A DNA stretch of 64,000 bases from Sphagnum compactum (Eukaryota; Bryophyta; Sphagnopsida; Sphagnales): positions 7,574,515-7,638,514 of the forward strand of contig OZ234499.1 in NCBI GenBank assembly GCA_965153455.1. Direction: 5' to 3'. Every line of letters starts with the position of its first letter. Position 1 is the first letter of the stretch. The notes beneath the pieces are model-generated. The model had not been told where the DNA came from, ran no database searches, and saw only the letters and a program-made list of their open reading frames with translations. Both the position numbers and the translations under genes were made by a program. Shown one piece after another: positions 9,961 to 20,661 of the stretch.

Positions 9961-11027
9961 TGCCATTGATTTGTAATGTGGTCCACTCAATTTTGGAACA
10001 AGCAAAGTGGCAATCCATATCAAGGCTTTTGACCCATTTCACTCTCAAAGAGGGCCCACTTCCTCTGACACCAAATACCTCTCCAAAGTGGCTTCACATG
10101 TGGAGGGCTGTCTTTGGACAAATAGCAAGAGGGCCTTGGTCAGAGGGAATGGGTGTAAGAACAAGAGGCTTCAAATTCAAGACATTACCATGCATCAGCA
10201 TATATGCATCTGTAGTATTGCACATTGCAAGTACATGGGTGCAACCAAGAAAGGAAGGGCCTTGTAATGAGGGCAAGTGAGGTAGTTTGACAATGTAATC
10301 CTGGGTGTCAAACCTTTGCTTATCTTCAACCTCCTGTAACATCCCTCCCTCGGCTAGTCACTAACTTTACTTTAGACTTGAAATTTCCTACAATTGATTA
10401 GGTACTACAAAAGTCCTAGCTTCGTCTTGATCTCTACAACTTTGAACCACAAACTGAGAAATGTACTACATTCGCACATTTGGATGAGTAGTCGATTACA
10501 TCTATGTGTGTGGAGGTCGTCGTCTAGAATTATGCCTTCTATGAAGGTCCCCAATCCATATGTCATGCCTTACCACTTCTTGCGGTAGAAATGACCTATG
10601 CCTCGCAAGCCTTTCCTTTGTTCTCAAAACTCGTTTATCCAATATTATATTCTGATATGGGGTTTCTATAAGCCCTGCATACTCCTCTCCATTTTCAAAA
10701 TTGTCTTTTGTCTAACTTTCAATAATTTGCCAATTTGCCTCCAAATCTAATTGTCACTGTAAATTTTGGGTCACCATCTGATTCATCTTGTTTCACAATT
10801 CTTCAATTTTAGAGTTTATAGATCGCTCTGCAATCCTTACAATGTTAACCGCATAAACCTCGGATACTTTCTAACATACCCCTTAAAATTTTGAATTGAA
10901 AAAAAACAACATTACTCGTTTGAACACTCTCATTTACAGTATACAACAAAATTTGTAGAAAACCTTCCCATTATTAAAAGAAAGAACAAAAAAAAATCCG
11001 CACAAGATGGTCGCCAAATGGTATAAG
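9961..11027. other. Intergenic, no recognised gene
   Basis: Overlapping open frames of 60-106 codons occur at 9960-10590, but none shows a domain, compositional signal or exon structure I can defend. The remainder is AT-rich. Confidence 0.4.
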
Positions 11028-11649
11028 TGAAATTTAAATTCCTGTAGAATATTTCACACTACTATAATAACAAATTTGCATTTCACATGCATATGTTCAC
11101 TATTCCTATTTAAGTCTCAATAAACTTAACACTACCATTCATTAAAACATCATATTCATGGTTATTACATATAACCATAATTTGCAATTTAGAATACATA
11201 AAAAAAAACTCTATAAACAATATTACAATTCGTTTCATCATGATTTGATAGTACAGAAAATTCACACAAAAGATGAACATAGAATTCACTGTAGAAGTAT
11301 GTGCTTTTCTGTATTACTGAAAACATCAATCAAAATTATAACACAATTCCATGTTTTGTTAAGAATAAAATAAAATCCAAAGAAACACTTAAAATTTATG
11401 TTATCTTAAACAAAGTCTGTAGTTTTCTACTACAAGTACCCATAGTTTTTCCTATTCTTCTCTAAACTTTGTCTCCTCCTCCCTCTCCTATTCTCCAAAA
11501 CTTTAACCTTTTGAACTATCCCAAGTCACATCATCATGATCAAAACAACAAAAATTCAAAATTCAAACTAACAAAGTTCCTCGATTAATCCCTATCCTAA
11601 ATACCTTGTTCATCCAAAATCATATACTCATCTTACCCCCTTAATAATG
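11028..11649 (-). repeat. Dispersed repeat family 3, copy A (inverted relative to 57951)
   Basis: The complement of this segment aligns along its length with 57951-58530. Shared blocks, read on the minus strand, are TTAAGGGGGTA, ATGATTTTGGATGAA, TTTAGGATAGGG, GATGTGACTTGGGATRGTTC, AAGCACA(T/G)ACTTCTA and TAGTAGTGTGAAATATT. Identity is about 80 percent by eye. There is no coding frame; the class is unknown. A T-rich tandem array follows immediately at its right edge. Confidence 0.75.
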
Positions 11650-11995
11650 TGCCCTTGTTCCATCACGTTTTGTGTTTCTTAGTTTTCGCACTTTCTGGTT
11701 TTCAATTCCTATTATTGGTCTACATGTGCCCTTGTTCCATCATATTTTGTGCTTCTTGGTTTTCGGTTCCTATTCTTGGTCTATGCCCACATTCCATCAT
11801 GTTTCATACTTCTTGGTTTTTGGTTCATGCTCTTAGTATGTGCACATGTTCCAACGTGCTTCACACCTATTGGTTTTTAGTTCCTATTCTTGGTTTGTGC
11901 CCCCACTCCATTGCACTTCTTGGTTATTAATTCATATTATTGATTTGTGCCCACACTCCATCATGTTGCACATTTCAATTTTCCAATGTTCACAC
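11650..11995. repeat. Degenerate tandem repeat, about 55-75 bp units
   Basis: Each unit reads roughly TGCCC-x-TTCCATCATGTTTTG, CTTCTTGGTTTTCGG, TTCCTATTCTTGGTCTA. Units start near 11649, 11726, 11787, 11840, 11899 and 11949. The long open frames across it come from its low stop content, not from a gene. Confidence 0.8.
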
Positions 11996-12475
11996 CCCCA
12001 CCCCACCCCCATTCCACTTTGTGTCTTGTGTTTCTTGTGTCCAGAGTCTAGTGCTCCCAGAATTCCAAGAGTGCATAACATTTTATTTTTGTCGATTACG
12101 TGTTACACCCCCCTTCCTATGTGTTTTTTATGTCCAAAATCCAGAGCTCCTAGGATTCTAAGCACACGTAGTGTTTTTTTTTCCATCTACTATGTGTTGC
12201 ACCCCCCCCCCCCCCCCCCCCACTCCTCTTTATGTTTTGTGTGTAGAGTCCAAACTCCTAGAACTCCAAGTGCACATAATGTTTTTTTTCGTTTGTTACA
12301 TGTTACACCCCCCCCTCTTCTATGTTTCTTATGTTCAAAATCTAGAGCTCTTAGAATTTTAAACGTGCGTTGTGTGTTTTTTTAATATGATGTGTGTTGC
12401 AACCCCCTTCCTCCTTGTTTCCTATGTCCATAGTCCAAAGCTCTTAAAGTTTTTAAACACAACACTTTCCTTTTT
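11996..12475. repeat. Degenerate tandem repeat, about 100-bp units, with a 20-C run
   Basis: The anchor GTTRCACCCCCC recurs near 12098, 12195, 12298 and 12396. Each unit continues with TATGTTTCTTATGTCCAAA, a GAGCTCCTAGAATTC-like block and a T run. The poly-C tract at 12202-12221 is an expansion of the anchor. Confidence 0.8.
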
Positions 12476-13250
12476 GTATATGTATATAGAACTTCCACCC
12501 AACTCGACCCACCCCCTCAGTTCATTTTCTATTTATATTTTGTTGATCACCTAGTCCCCTCCCTTTCCCCTTGCTATTTTTTATGGACTAAATGGCTGAG
12601 TTGGTTGCAGGTGTGTTGTAACATGCTTTCTTATTTGCATCTAAGCCTTAGCTCGCTACTTGGCATGTTTGTGAACTTTCATCGTGCAATCAAGGTTTAC
12701 ACTAAAGCATGCTATTGCATGAGCCTAGAACTTGAACCTAGAGCCTAAAATTGGAACTTGGGATGATAAAATGTTTTTTCCTTTATACATATGCAAGTAA
12801 AAACCCAAGAATTTAAACACAAATGAATGTTATACATGGAAACGTAAAAATAAACATAGGGATGAACGTAAGCATCCATCTTCATTATGGATGAATGATT
12901 TTTTCATTCATCTAATGTATGGATGAAAAACATTAATTGAATTTACATGTTTTTAACATATAGAACTTCCATCAAAATTATGAATGAATGTTTTATTTTA
13001 TTATTAAGTTCTTATCAATGGAACTTTTTTCCCTTAATTTTAATTAATTAGAGCTGCATGAAACACAATTTAATTCTATATGATATAACATTTGTTGAAT
13101 AATATAATGTAAATTTCATTATAATATATTTGATGGCTTTGGTTTTAAATGCCATTATTTCAATATGTTTAAGTTATATTACTATTATCATGTTGACATC
13201 CACCCCATGGTCATTATTTATTTTTTAAAAATAAAAAATAAGTGTTTTTT
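12476..13250. other. Intergenic, AT-rich
   Basis: No gene seen. ATGGATGAAT and ATTCATCC words in both orientations recur near 12860-12960 and again at 13860-13990, which gives weak hairpin potential. Confidence 0.4.
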
Positions 13251-13254
13251 TTTT

Positions 13255-13680
13255 TTTTTGGCTCTAGGCAAGCTGACCAAATGTTGTTGATGACAATTGG
13301 TTTTTTTCTTCCTCTCCAAAGGTGCCACAACTCCCTTCAAACCTATTTATAAGTGTCGTGGATAACAACAGGGATTTGTTTTTCATTCTTCTTTGAAGGT
13401 GCCACAATTTTCGTCAAATCTAACTAATGTTGTTGATAATGATAGGTTTTGAATGCTTTAGATATCTTTAAACTACCTATTGTCATTGATGACAATGGGG
13501 TTTTTAAATAAAACAAAATTTAGTTTCAAGACCTTAATTAACTTTTTTCAAAGAACCTACTATCGTAGATGACAATGAGGTTTTTTTTAATGATTATTTA
13601 TTTTCAAGGTGCCCAAAATTTCCACAAAGTACATATATAATGTTGTTGACAACAATTGGGGGGGGGGGGGGGGGGAATAA
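13255..13680. repeat. Diverged tandem repeat with GTTGATGACAATGGG core
   Basis: The core, or close variants, recurs about six times (near 13285, 13355, 13430, 13485, 13565 and 13640) with an AAGGTGCCACAA block between several copies. The last core runs into an 18-G tract at 13658-13675. Confidence 0.6.
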
Positions 13681-14318
13681 ACATTCATCCCATAACAATA
13701 TTTTTTTAATTGTTTAACATTGTTGATGAAAATGATTTTGGTTGCATCATGATATTTTCCCCTATAATTACATTATCCATCATTATTAAATGATATTTAA
13801 GTTTGAGAAATTCATACTTGGACAACAAATGAAGATGGATATAAATAAATTTTAATTTATTTATCTTCCAATCATGGATGAATATCAAATGATTTATTTA
13901 TTTAATCCAATTCATAAATAAAATTCATCCATGAAAAAATGACATTCATCCATATGAAATCATTCATCTATGGACACATTCATCCATGTAGGTGGATTAA
14001 AATCATATTAAGGTTTAAATTACAAGTTCAAAACTCCAAGCTCAGGTTTTACATTCATGCACAAACCATTTTTGGTTTACACCTTTATAACCAAGAGGGT
14101 GAGCTCGAAGTCCAACTTGAAAGTTCTAGTGAAACTTGTCACTTGCAAATTTAACTGCATTAGCTAACCATGCTGAGATGAACCTCATTTGTTACTATTT
14201 CTCAAGTTTTCAATGAACGACTCTTTTAACTACAGTTAATGAACTACCCACTCTCCTAGTTTGTTTTTCTAGCCTTTCTTTCCTTGGGATTTCTCTTATT
14301 ATTTTTGCTACCTCTTTT
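13681..14318. other. Intergenic, AT-rich
   Basis: It contains several CATTCATCCAT words and no supported gene. Confidence 0.4.
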
Positions 14319-14460
14319 CACTAGTAAAAAAACCCCATATTTTGATTTGTTTTAGGCGACTAAAAGTGTTGTTTGCGACTATTTTTGATCAAAAAATAAT
14401 CGCAAACCGACATTTTTAATCGCCTAAAACAAGTCGAAAAATGGGGTTTTTCTACTAGTG
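14319..14460. mobile_element. CACTA-type foldback MITE
   Basis: The 142-bp element is an almost complete inverted repeat centred on TGATCA at 14386-14391. It begins CACTAGTAAAAAAACCCCAT; its complement begins CACTAGTAGAAAAACCCCAT. Further arm blocks TTGTTTTAGGCGA and GTTTGCGA match on both sides. Termini starting with CACTA, and a possible 3-bp TTT duplication on both flanks, fit non-autonomous En/Spm elements. The flanks are low-complexity, so the duplication is weak evidence. Confidence 0.85.
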
Positions 14461-14710
14461 TTTTCCATTGTTTTTGTCACAACTTGTTGAAGTATTTTTC
14501 TGAAATCACTACATGACTTAGAGAGTAATCAACTAATGGTTCTTTCCCTTGTGTCTTTCTTGTAGGCAAACAAATAAAACAGAATAAATTGCCATATGTT
14601 AATCCTTGCTAAATTGTGATGATGAAGTTGTTACCACCCACTCTCATCTATGTTCACAGTCACATCAATTGTGTCTATTGTAATTTCCTGGTTCATGGTT
14701 GTATAATTTA
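14461..14710. other. Unassigned, perhaps the left part of the LTR-like fragment
   Basis: No feature can be supported here, though a TG-starting terminus around 14617 is conceivable for the following LTR-like piece. Confidence 0.2.
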
Positions 14711-14975
14711 TAGGCACATATAAATAGGGGTAGGACCTCCCATTACCTTAATATGTTCAACACCAGTTTTGGGTACGTGTTCCTGTCATAACCTTTGTTT
14801 TCATACATTATCATAATAAAGTTCTATTTGAATCATTTTCTAACAAATATTGTGTTTTTTTTGCGTCTTTGTGTTTCTAATCTTGGATTAGACTTAGGCT
14901 TACATTTCTTATGATTTATTTTCCTTATTGTGTCCTTGGTTTAATTCTTTTTCTTGTAGTTTTTTGTGCCCATGA
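14711..14975 (+). mobile_element. LTR-like fragment (R/U5 end), copy 1
   Basis: It shares with 63316-63605, in the same orientation, a TATAAATAG box, TAGGACCYCCCATTACCTT, TTGTTCAACACCAGTTT, CATAACCTTTGTT and an AATAAA-type signal, then a T-rich run ending in GTGCCCATGA. TATA box, then a conserved start region, then AATAAA, then a TGG/GTGCCCATGA site resembling a primer-binding site is the order expected at the right end of a retrotransposon LTR. No element body with matching orientation follows. Confidence 0.4.
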
Positions 14976-15144
14976 CAATGTTAAAAGAGTTGTTACTAAT
15001 ATGTTGATCAATTCTACTACAACATATTTTTTTCCATTAAATATTGTTATCCTCCTCTTCATCCTTTTCATTATCTTCATTAGATGTCGAACCTCCATCT
15101 TCCCCTTATCTATTGTTTGTTGTTGTATTATTAGTTATGTACAA

Positions 15145-16296
15145 ATTGTTAGGGTTTATTTTCTCATGCATTGCTATAGGGTTTAATGGCCAAATCCCTG
15201 CTACTCTAAACCTTGATAAAATGTTTTTTGTGATGAGGGACTAATCTAGGGCTTTATCTACCCAACTAGTCAAAGTTACTTTATCTAGTTCAATGTAATT
15301 ATTATTAACCATTGCAACATCTCCCTCTTTTTTAAAAGTTGTTTTGAACAATTTGAAGCAAGCAACATCTAGAGGCTATAATGCATGGCTCGTATGACTA
15401 AATAATCATATTTAAACCAAAGGTTTGTGCTTACTCAATTGCTTCTAGTGTGACATGGGATCCATGTCCATTTAAGATGACAAATGCCTATTAGTTAGGG
15501 AAATCGCACCTAGTATTTGACCTTTTGAAAAAAGATAAGAATTCCTTGAACATGAAACCAATCGTCCATGCCTTAGATTGCATGGCCATACATGATTTTC
15601 GTTTACATAGTGTTATGTAGTCATCATGCATCTTCTCTCCCCTAAAGATGTAGAAGCCTAGGAGAAATATTCTTGCAACATTGATAGTGCAGTTGATCGT
15701 TAACCACTTTTTAGATTTTGCTATGATGTTGTAAACTTGCTATGAGCCTCATTTGGCCAAAACCGTGGCACTTGATTACCTACATGTTTATATCCCTATC
15801 TCGTCTGAGTTCTAGATATGATGTGCATCATAGTTATGCTTGTTGTACAAACTTTGTAAGTTGTTATGGAAGCTTTCACATGATTGTGGGTTAACCCTTG
15901 TGCTTTGTTGATTTCCAAACCTTTAGCTTGCCGAATGCTAAATTTTGGGTGTCAACATTTGAACCAAAACCACTAAGAACTTCTTGGTACTCCATGCTTG
16001 AATGGTGTAACTTTAGTTCGAATTACTTCTGCAACTTTCATCTTTAACTATTACAGGGTAATTGAAAACCCCACTTTTTGCATAGCCAGAGTCCAAGTTA
16101 CTACAACTTCATCTTTTTTTTTTGTGAGCACACTTGATGGCCCACATTTCCTAGACCATGTTTTCCAATTTAGGTGATCTGATGGAGAGGTACAAGATAT
16201 GTTCCAATGTCTATTGGTTTGCCTCAATGATGTTCTCCCACTTTCAATTACATCCATGGCTTTTTCCAATGTTTCATCAGTCCATTTACCTCTCAT
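15145..16296 (-). pseudogene. Decayed pogo/CENP-B-type transposase
   Basis: The N-terminal 81 codons (16051-16296) read as a psq/CENP-B-like helix-turn-helix: RGKWTDETLEKAM, then SLRQTNRHWNI and SDHLN, followed by the linker that leads to the second helix-turn-helix in pogo transposases. After a frame change the DDE region reappears. A GHGSHVTLEAIE motif maps to about 15421-15490, and the C-terminal FRVAGIWPLNP motif, typical of this family, to about 15160-15230. Several stops and frameshifts interrupt the middle. The catalytic Asp expected before GHGSH reads Asn. Once active, the protein would have cut and pasted a TA-flanked element; this copy cannot. Element ends were not found. Confidence 0.75.
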
Positions 16297-17150
16297 GGTG
16301 ACTATGATGCACCTATTAACTCTACATTGTTTTTTTCTTAGGTCTAGTCTAAAAGGAGGAATATTTTATTTGTCTTGTGCATTGGTCTAAACCACTCTGC
16401 CTCTTGCATGGCATAGTCAACATCATTGTGCTTTAATTAGGACTTCCTAGCTTTAATCTCTAGCAATTTGGAGGTGAGTGTTTCGCCCCACAATAGGTAT
16501 GAACTTAAATTTTTTAAATTTGTCCCAAGAAGCAAAAAACTTTGAAAGGTCAGTGTAAGTTTCAATTGCATATGCTTCTAGTTCTGGTGAAGAAGTACTA
16601 AAAACATAAAAACTTTTGAAATCATCCCAATTTAAATTTTGGTCTATTGTCTTTGTACAAGCAATGGGTGTGTAAAGCAAATTGTGCTTCCTCTGTGCTC
16701 GAAGAAAATGGCCTTTCCAATGATTTCCTACATTATAGTACCTAGGAATTATGGAACTTTGTACCCATCAATAATACTAAAACTTTTTAAACTTCTGGTT
16801 GTAAAGTTGATCTATTATAAATATTCCTACTTGTACATTTGATTCTTGTTCTTCTATTTGCTTTAGTTGTGTCTCTTCTTTGATTATTGTAAGGTTAGAT
16901 TTGTGTTTTGGAACTTCTTGTGTTTCTTCCTAGACTGTTGTGACCTCTAATATGTGATGATCTAACCTGACTACTTCAAGATCTAATGTATGATCCTCTA
17001 CTCTAATGTCTTTTGAATCTTGACTTAGCCCGTATGCTTTGTAGATTTTTATGAATGACTTGACAGTCATACTATTTGGCAAATTTGACATGGTGAGAGA
17101 GTGGAAATGAATTGACAAGAGATTATTTGTATACATGTTTAAAACCTTGT
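16297..17150 (-). other. Minus-strand open-frame remnants upstream of the transposase
   Basis: Frames at 16453-16680 (75 codons) and 16930-17136 (68 codons) have protein-like composition on the same strand as the pogo relic. They could be an upstream exon or another decayed gene. I do not recognise either. Confidence 0.3.
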
Positions 17151-18369
17151 GAACTTGTTATTGTTTTGGTGGGAATGCAGGCAAGGCAAAATTGGGGGGA
17201 ATTTAGAAATGTTGCCTTTTGTAAATGTGTTAATTTCAAAATCCACTAAAACATAATGAGGTTTTGACTATTTATGGTCAATTGTGTGTTGTTTAATGTT
17301 CCATATAAACCCCATCAGTAAACATTGTTTTTGCATTCCAAACTTGGGACTTTGTAGGACCATTTTAATTCATCTCCTAAACCAAACACTTTAAACAACC
17401 CATTCTATGTTTCTCCTCATTTTACCTTGCACCCTAAGGCCTATCATCAAACTAATTTTTCCTAGCCCAAACATGGGATTTTGGAAACCAACCCATGGCA
17501 CTCCCAAAACCAAACCCTTTTCTGTTTGTTGATATTCAACTTTTCACAAATTTCTGGTCGTTTCGCCACCCATCACCAAACTCTTCCACACTCTTAATGG
17601 ACCCAAAAGTGTGCAAACATGACTAATTTTATGCTTATGACCAAACATAAAAATCACATCTTGATCATATACACAAAAATTCCTAAACACAATTATTCAC
17701 ATCGATATGTTTGGTCATAGCCAAAATCCAAAACGCTCATACAATTGTGATTGTTCTATGACAAGCAACCCCTAGCACTATATGAGTGTTTGGTTATAGG
17801 CCTGTGTTCGGTGATGGGCCTCTCTACCCTACTACTTTATCATTGTATTAATAAATGTTTTACAGCAATGGTGACACCCTGGTGAACATCATCTTCCCAC
17901 TTTAGAAAATGCACACATTCTTTCCAATTTACCCTCATACACCAGGCTGACCTTTGACTATGTGGGAAAGCAACATTTCCTCAATGCTCATTGTCGGGAG
18001 TAAGGTGACTCCCCAAACTTTTGTGCGTTTTGCAGGTTGTGTAGTAGCCTGACAGTTTGTTGGAATGTTTCCCTCTCCAGGAACTACTACTTCCAAGCTA
18101 CTACTAACAAGAGGGCAAGAGATAAGTTATATTTCTCTAAGATTATCTGGGGGGTTCAGATTCAGTATCATGTCAAAGAGCGCTGAATCCTCTATCAAGA
18201 GGAATTATGCAAAGTTTGGTGATGAAAAACCTGTGACTAAGCGTTGATGTTATTAGGGGTGAAGCAACTCTATGTCCCCTCCATTAGCCTAGGCCGAAAA
18301 TGGTGACAAACAAATGTATGAAAATAGAAAGTCTACCCAGGCAATGCAGCTACACCCAAAAAGCTCCAA
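17151..18369. other. Intergenic, no recognised gene
   Basis: Words such as CCAAACATGGG and AAACCAAAC recur, but no array or gene can be defined. Confidence 0.4.
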
Positions 18370-18715
18370 GTGGGGGGTTGGGGGGGGGAGGGATGCAAGG
18401 AGGTAAGGGCAAATTGTTTTGGTTTTATTTTTGTTCCCAATGTGTTCCCATAAGTTTCCAAGGGATTTTCACCAAGCTCTTAAAAGACTCCCTAAGTTCC
18501 CAATGTGTTCTTTAAAATGTTCCAATAATTTTATCCCATATAGCTTGTCCAAAGTTGTCCTCTTTCCACCTATGTGGGTTATATGGGTGGGGCACAGGGG
18601 AAGCACTCCATTTTCCAATAGAAAGTTCTATTTGGGAGCTTTCACAATTTCTGTTTTTCTGTGATTAGTTGAACTTGGAAGGCACCTGCCATCTAATTCC
18701 CATATTCCACAACGG
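18370..18715. repeat. Dispersed repeat family 2, copy 2
   Basis: Same orientation and block order as 2143-2635, including the G-rich left end (18372-18388), GTTCCCAATGTG words, CTCTTTCCACCTATGTG, CAGGGGAAG and TTGAACTTGGAAGGCACCT. It is shorter than copy 1 through internal deletions. Confidence 0.6.
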
Positions 18716-20626
18716 ATTTGGCGTTCATGAAATCATTTTCTAGTTTTCTAATTTTCTGAAAAAACAATTCTGGGAATGCTGAAAAATCAGTATGAATAAA
18801 ACTTTATCAGATATGGGGGCAGGCGCTCAAACACGCACAATCTAAACAAAACTAGGACCGCTATATAGTTGTTACAATTTGATGTCTCATAATTTTGTCT
18901 ATTCTGAAATTTTTGTAAATTTAAAAATCCAATGCCAAAGCTTAAGATTAATATATTAATTATTCAACAAACAGATGTCCAATTTGTTCAAAGACTACAC
19001 TATTACAAAGATGAATAAGTACACTAAAAATAACAGTTCTTTTTCCAAATGGCCCATGTGGATTCTGTGACCCACTCACCAGTACAACATCCATTGGAAA
19101 CGTGTAACCAAAAAAAATTGCGATATCAAGTTTCCACTTTCCACCTTGGTGGTTCCTATCTCTCCCAAAAAAAAAAAAAAAAAAACATTGAGCTTTGGAA
19201 CGCACCCACAATTAGTTAATGTAAATTGTAAATAGGTGTAATCACCAAGGGTATATAATTTATATGCTTATCTTGCCAAAGACATTCGCACAAACCCATG
19301 TAAGAATTTAAAAAATATTTACAAAATGAGTAGGGTAATAGTAAATACCAAAAAATTGACAAGGTAAGTGTAAATCATTTACATTTACCCAATTTTTACA
19401 CAGCAGGTATATGTGTATTTACACCTTTTTCCCAATACGGATACATACATGGTGGTTACTAGGTAATACATGCTTATTGGTTAGAAATATTGTTAACCAC
19501 CATGGTTAGTTATGGGGCAGGAATACAAGGACACAGTGTTTTCTATCCCCATACCATGTACCTTGCATTGAGAGGTGGTGAGTGCGGTTCACTCTGGGGC
19601 AATCTATGTACACAAAGGATATAATAAAATGATCTGAAGGTGCATTCACACTTGGTGTTGGAGACTCTCGTGTTGAGTTCCTTAACACCATACTAGGCAT
19701 TTGAGACCTTACTTGTCGTGAAGATTTTATGTTAAACTAACATTCACTTAACATTAATATTGGGTGCCACCTAGGATGCCACCTAGATTTTCAATTAACA
19801 TTGAGTTAACATCAAGTGTGGATGCACCATAATAATGGGATTTGTTGCTTTAGTCTGAAACTTTTCTTCCTTCAAATGATGTAATGTATGCAAATGCTGT
19901 AATAATATGTTGGGGTTGCGTCAATTGGGTCCATAAGAAAAGAGTCAAAAGGCAAGGGCAAACAAGCTAAGTAGTGGGACCCAAAATACCATGAAAAGTT
20001 TGGATTATTTTCACGTGTCAGCATTCTGCACCTCACAAAACAAAGTTTGGAGTGCATTTCTGGACCAGGCGGAAGGGATCTTCTAGGGTTCTAGAAATTG
20101 TGCAACTTAGGGTGAGCACCATTGGATGGGTTTTGGGTGATAAAAACGTGAGTGGACTTGAGTGAGATATGATATTCTATAGATGATGTGTTGGCCTTGG
20201 CAACCCTTTTTTTTGGGCATGCATGACTTTGGAATCAATGGTGGGGAGGGGAAAATAAAATCAAGGGGTTCAAGGATTCAAGGACCAAGATGTTGGAAGA
20301 GACCATCTAGCTCCTTTTCCCAAAAAAAAAGAAAAAATCAATCTAAAAAGCTTCCATGCTGTACTTTGATATTAGGTCTGTTCATTGCAGGTTTTCCTTG
20401 CATGCTCAAAAAATAAAATTAATCAGGAATTCTCAAAAGATGAATGAAGGAGAATTAAAAACTATTTTTTGGACAAAGGAAAAGACCATAGCTCAAATTG
20501 CTATAAGGTAAGAAACTTTCAATGTACGCACTACTTCCTTTGGTGGAGGGTGGGCTCTACATGTTTTTGCAAGTTGCAATAGCATTAGTTTTTTCCTCAT
20601 AGTCAGTTTATCAAAGGGATAAAAAG

Positions 20627-20629
<3 letters not shown>
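18716..20629. other. Intergenic; weak inverted repeat inside
   Basis: A GGTGCATTCACACTTGGTGTT block near 19638 is inverted as CATCAAGTGTGGATGCACC near 19811, with further TTAACATT words between. It may be a decayed foldback element. No gene is supported. Confidence 0.35.

Positions 20630-20659
<30 letters not shown>
20630..20659. repeat. (AT)n microsatellite
   Basis: An uninterrupted run of about 15 AT dinucleotides. Confidence 0.95.

Positions 20660-20661
<2 letters not shown>

Noticed and set aside
11840-12385. 181-codon open frame on the plus strand
   Set aside because: It runs through two tandem-repeat blocks and a 20-C run. The translation is a periodic Pro/Cys/Ser/Phe string, as expected from the repeat.
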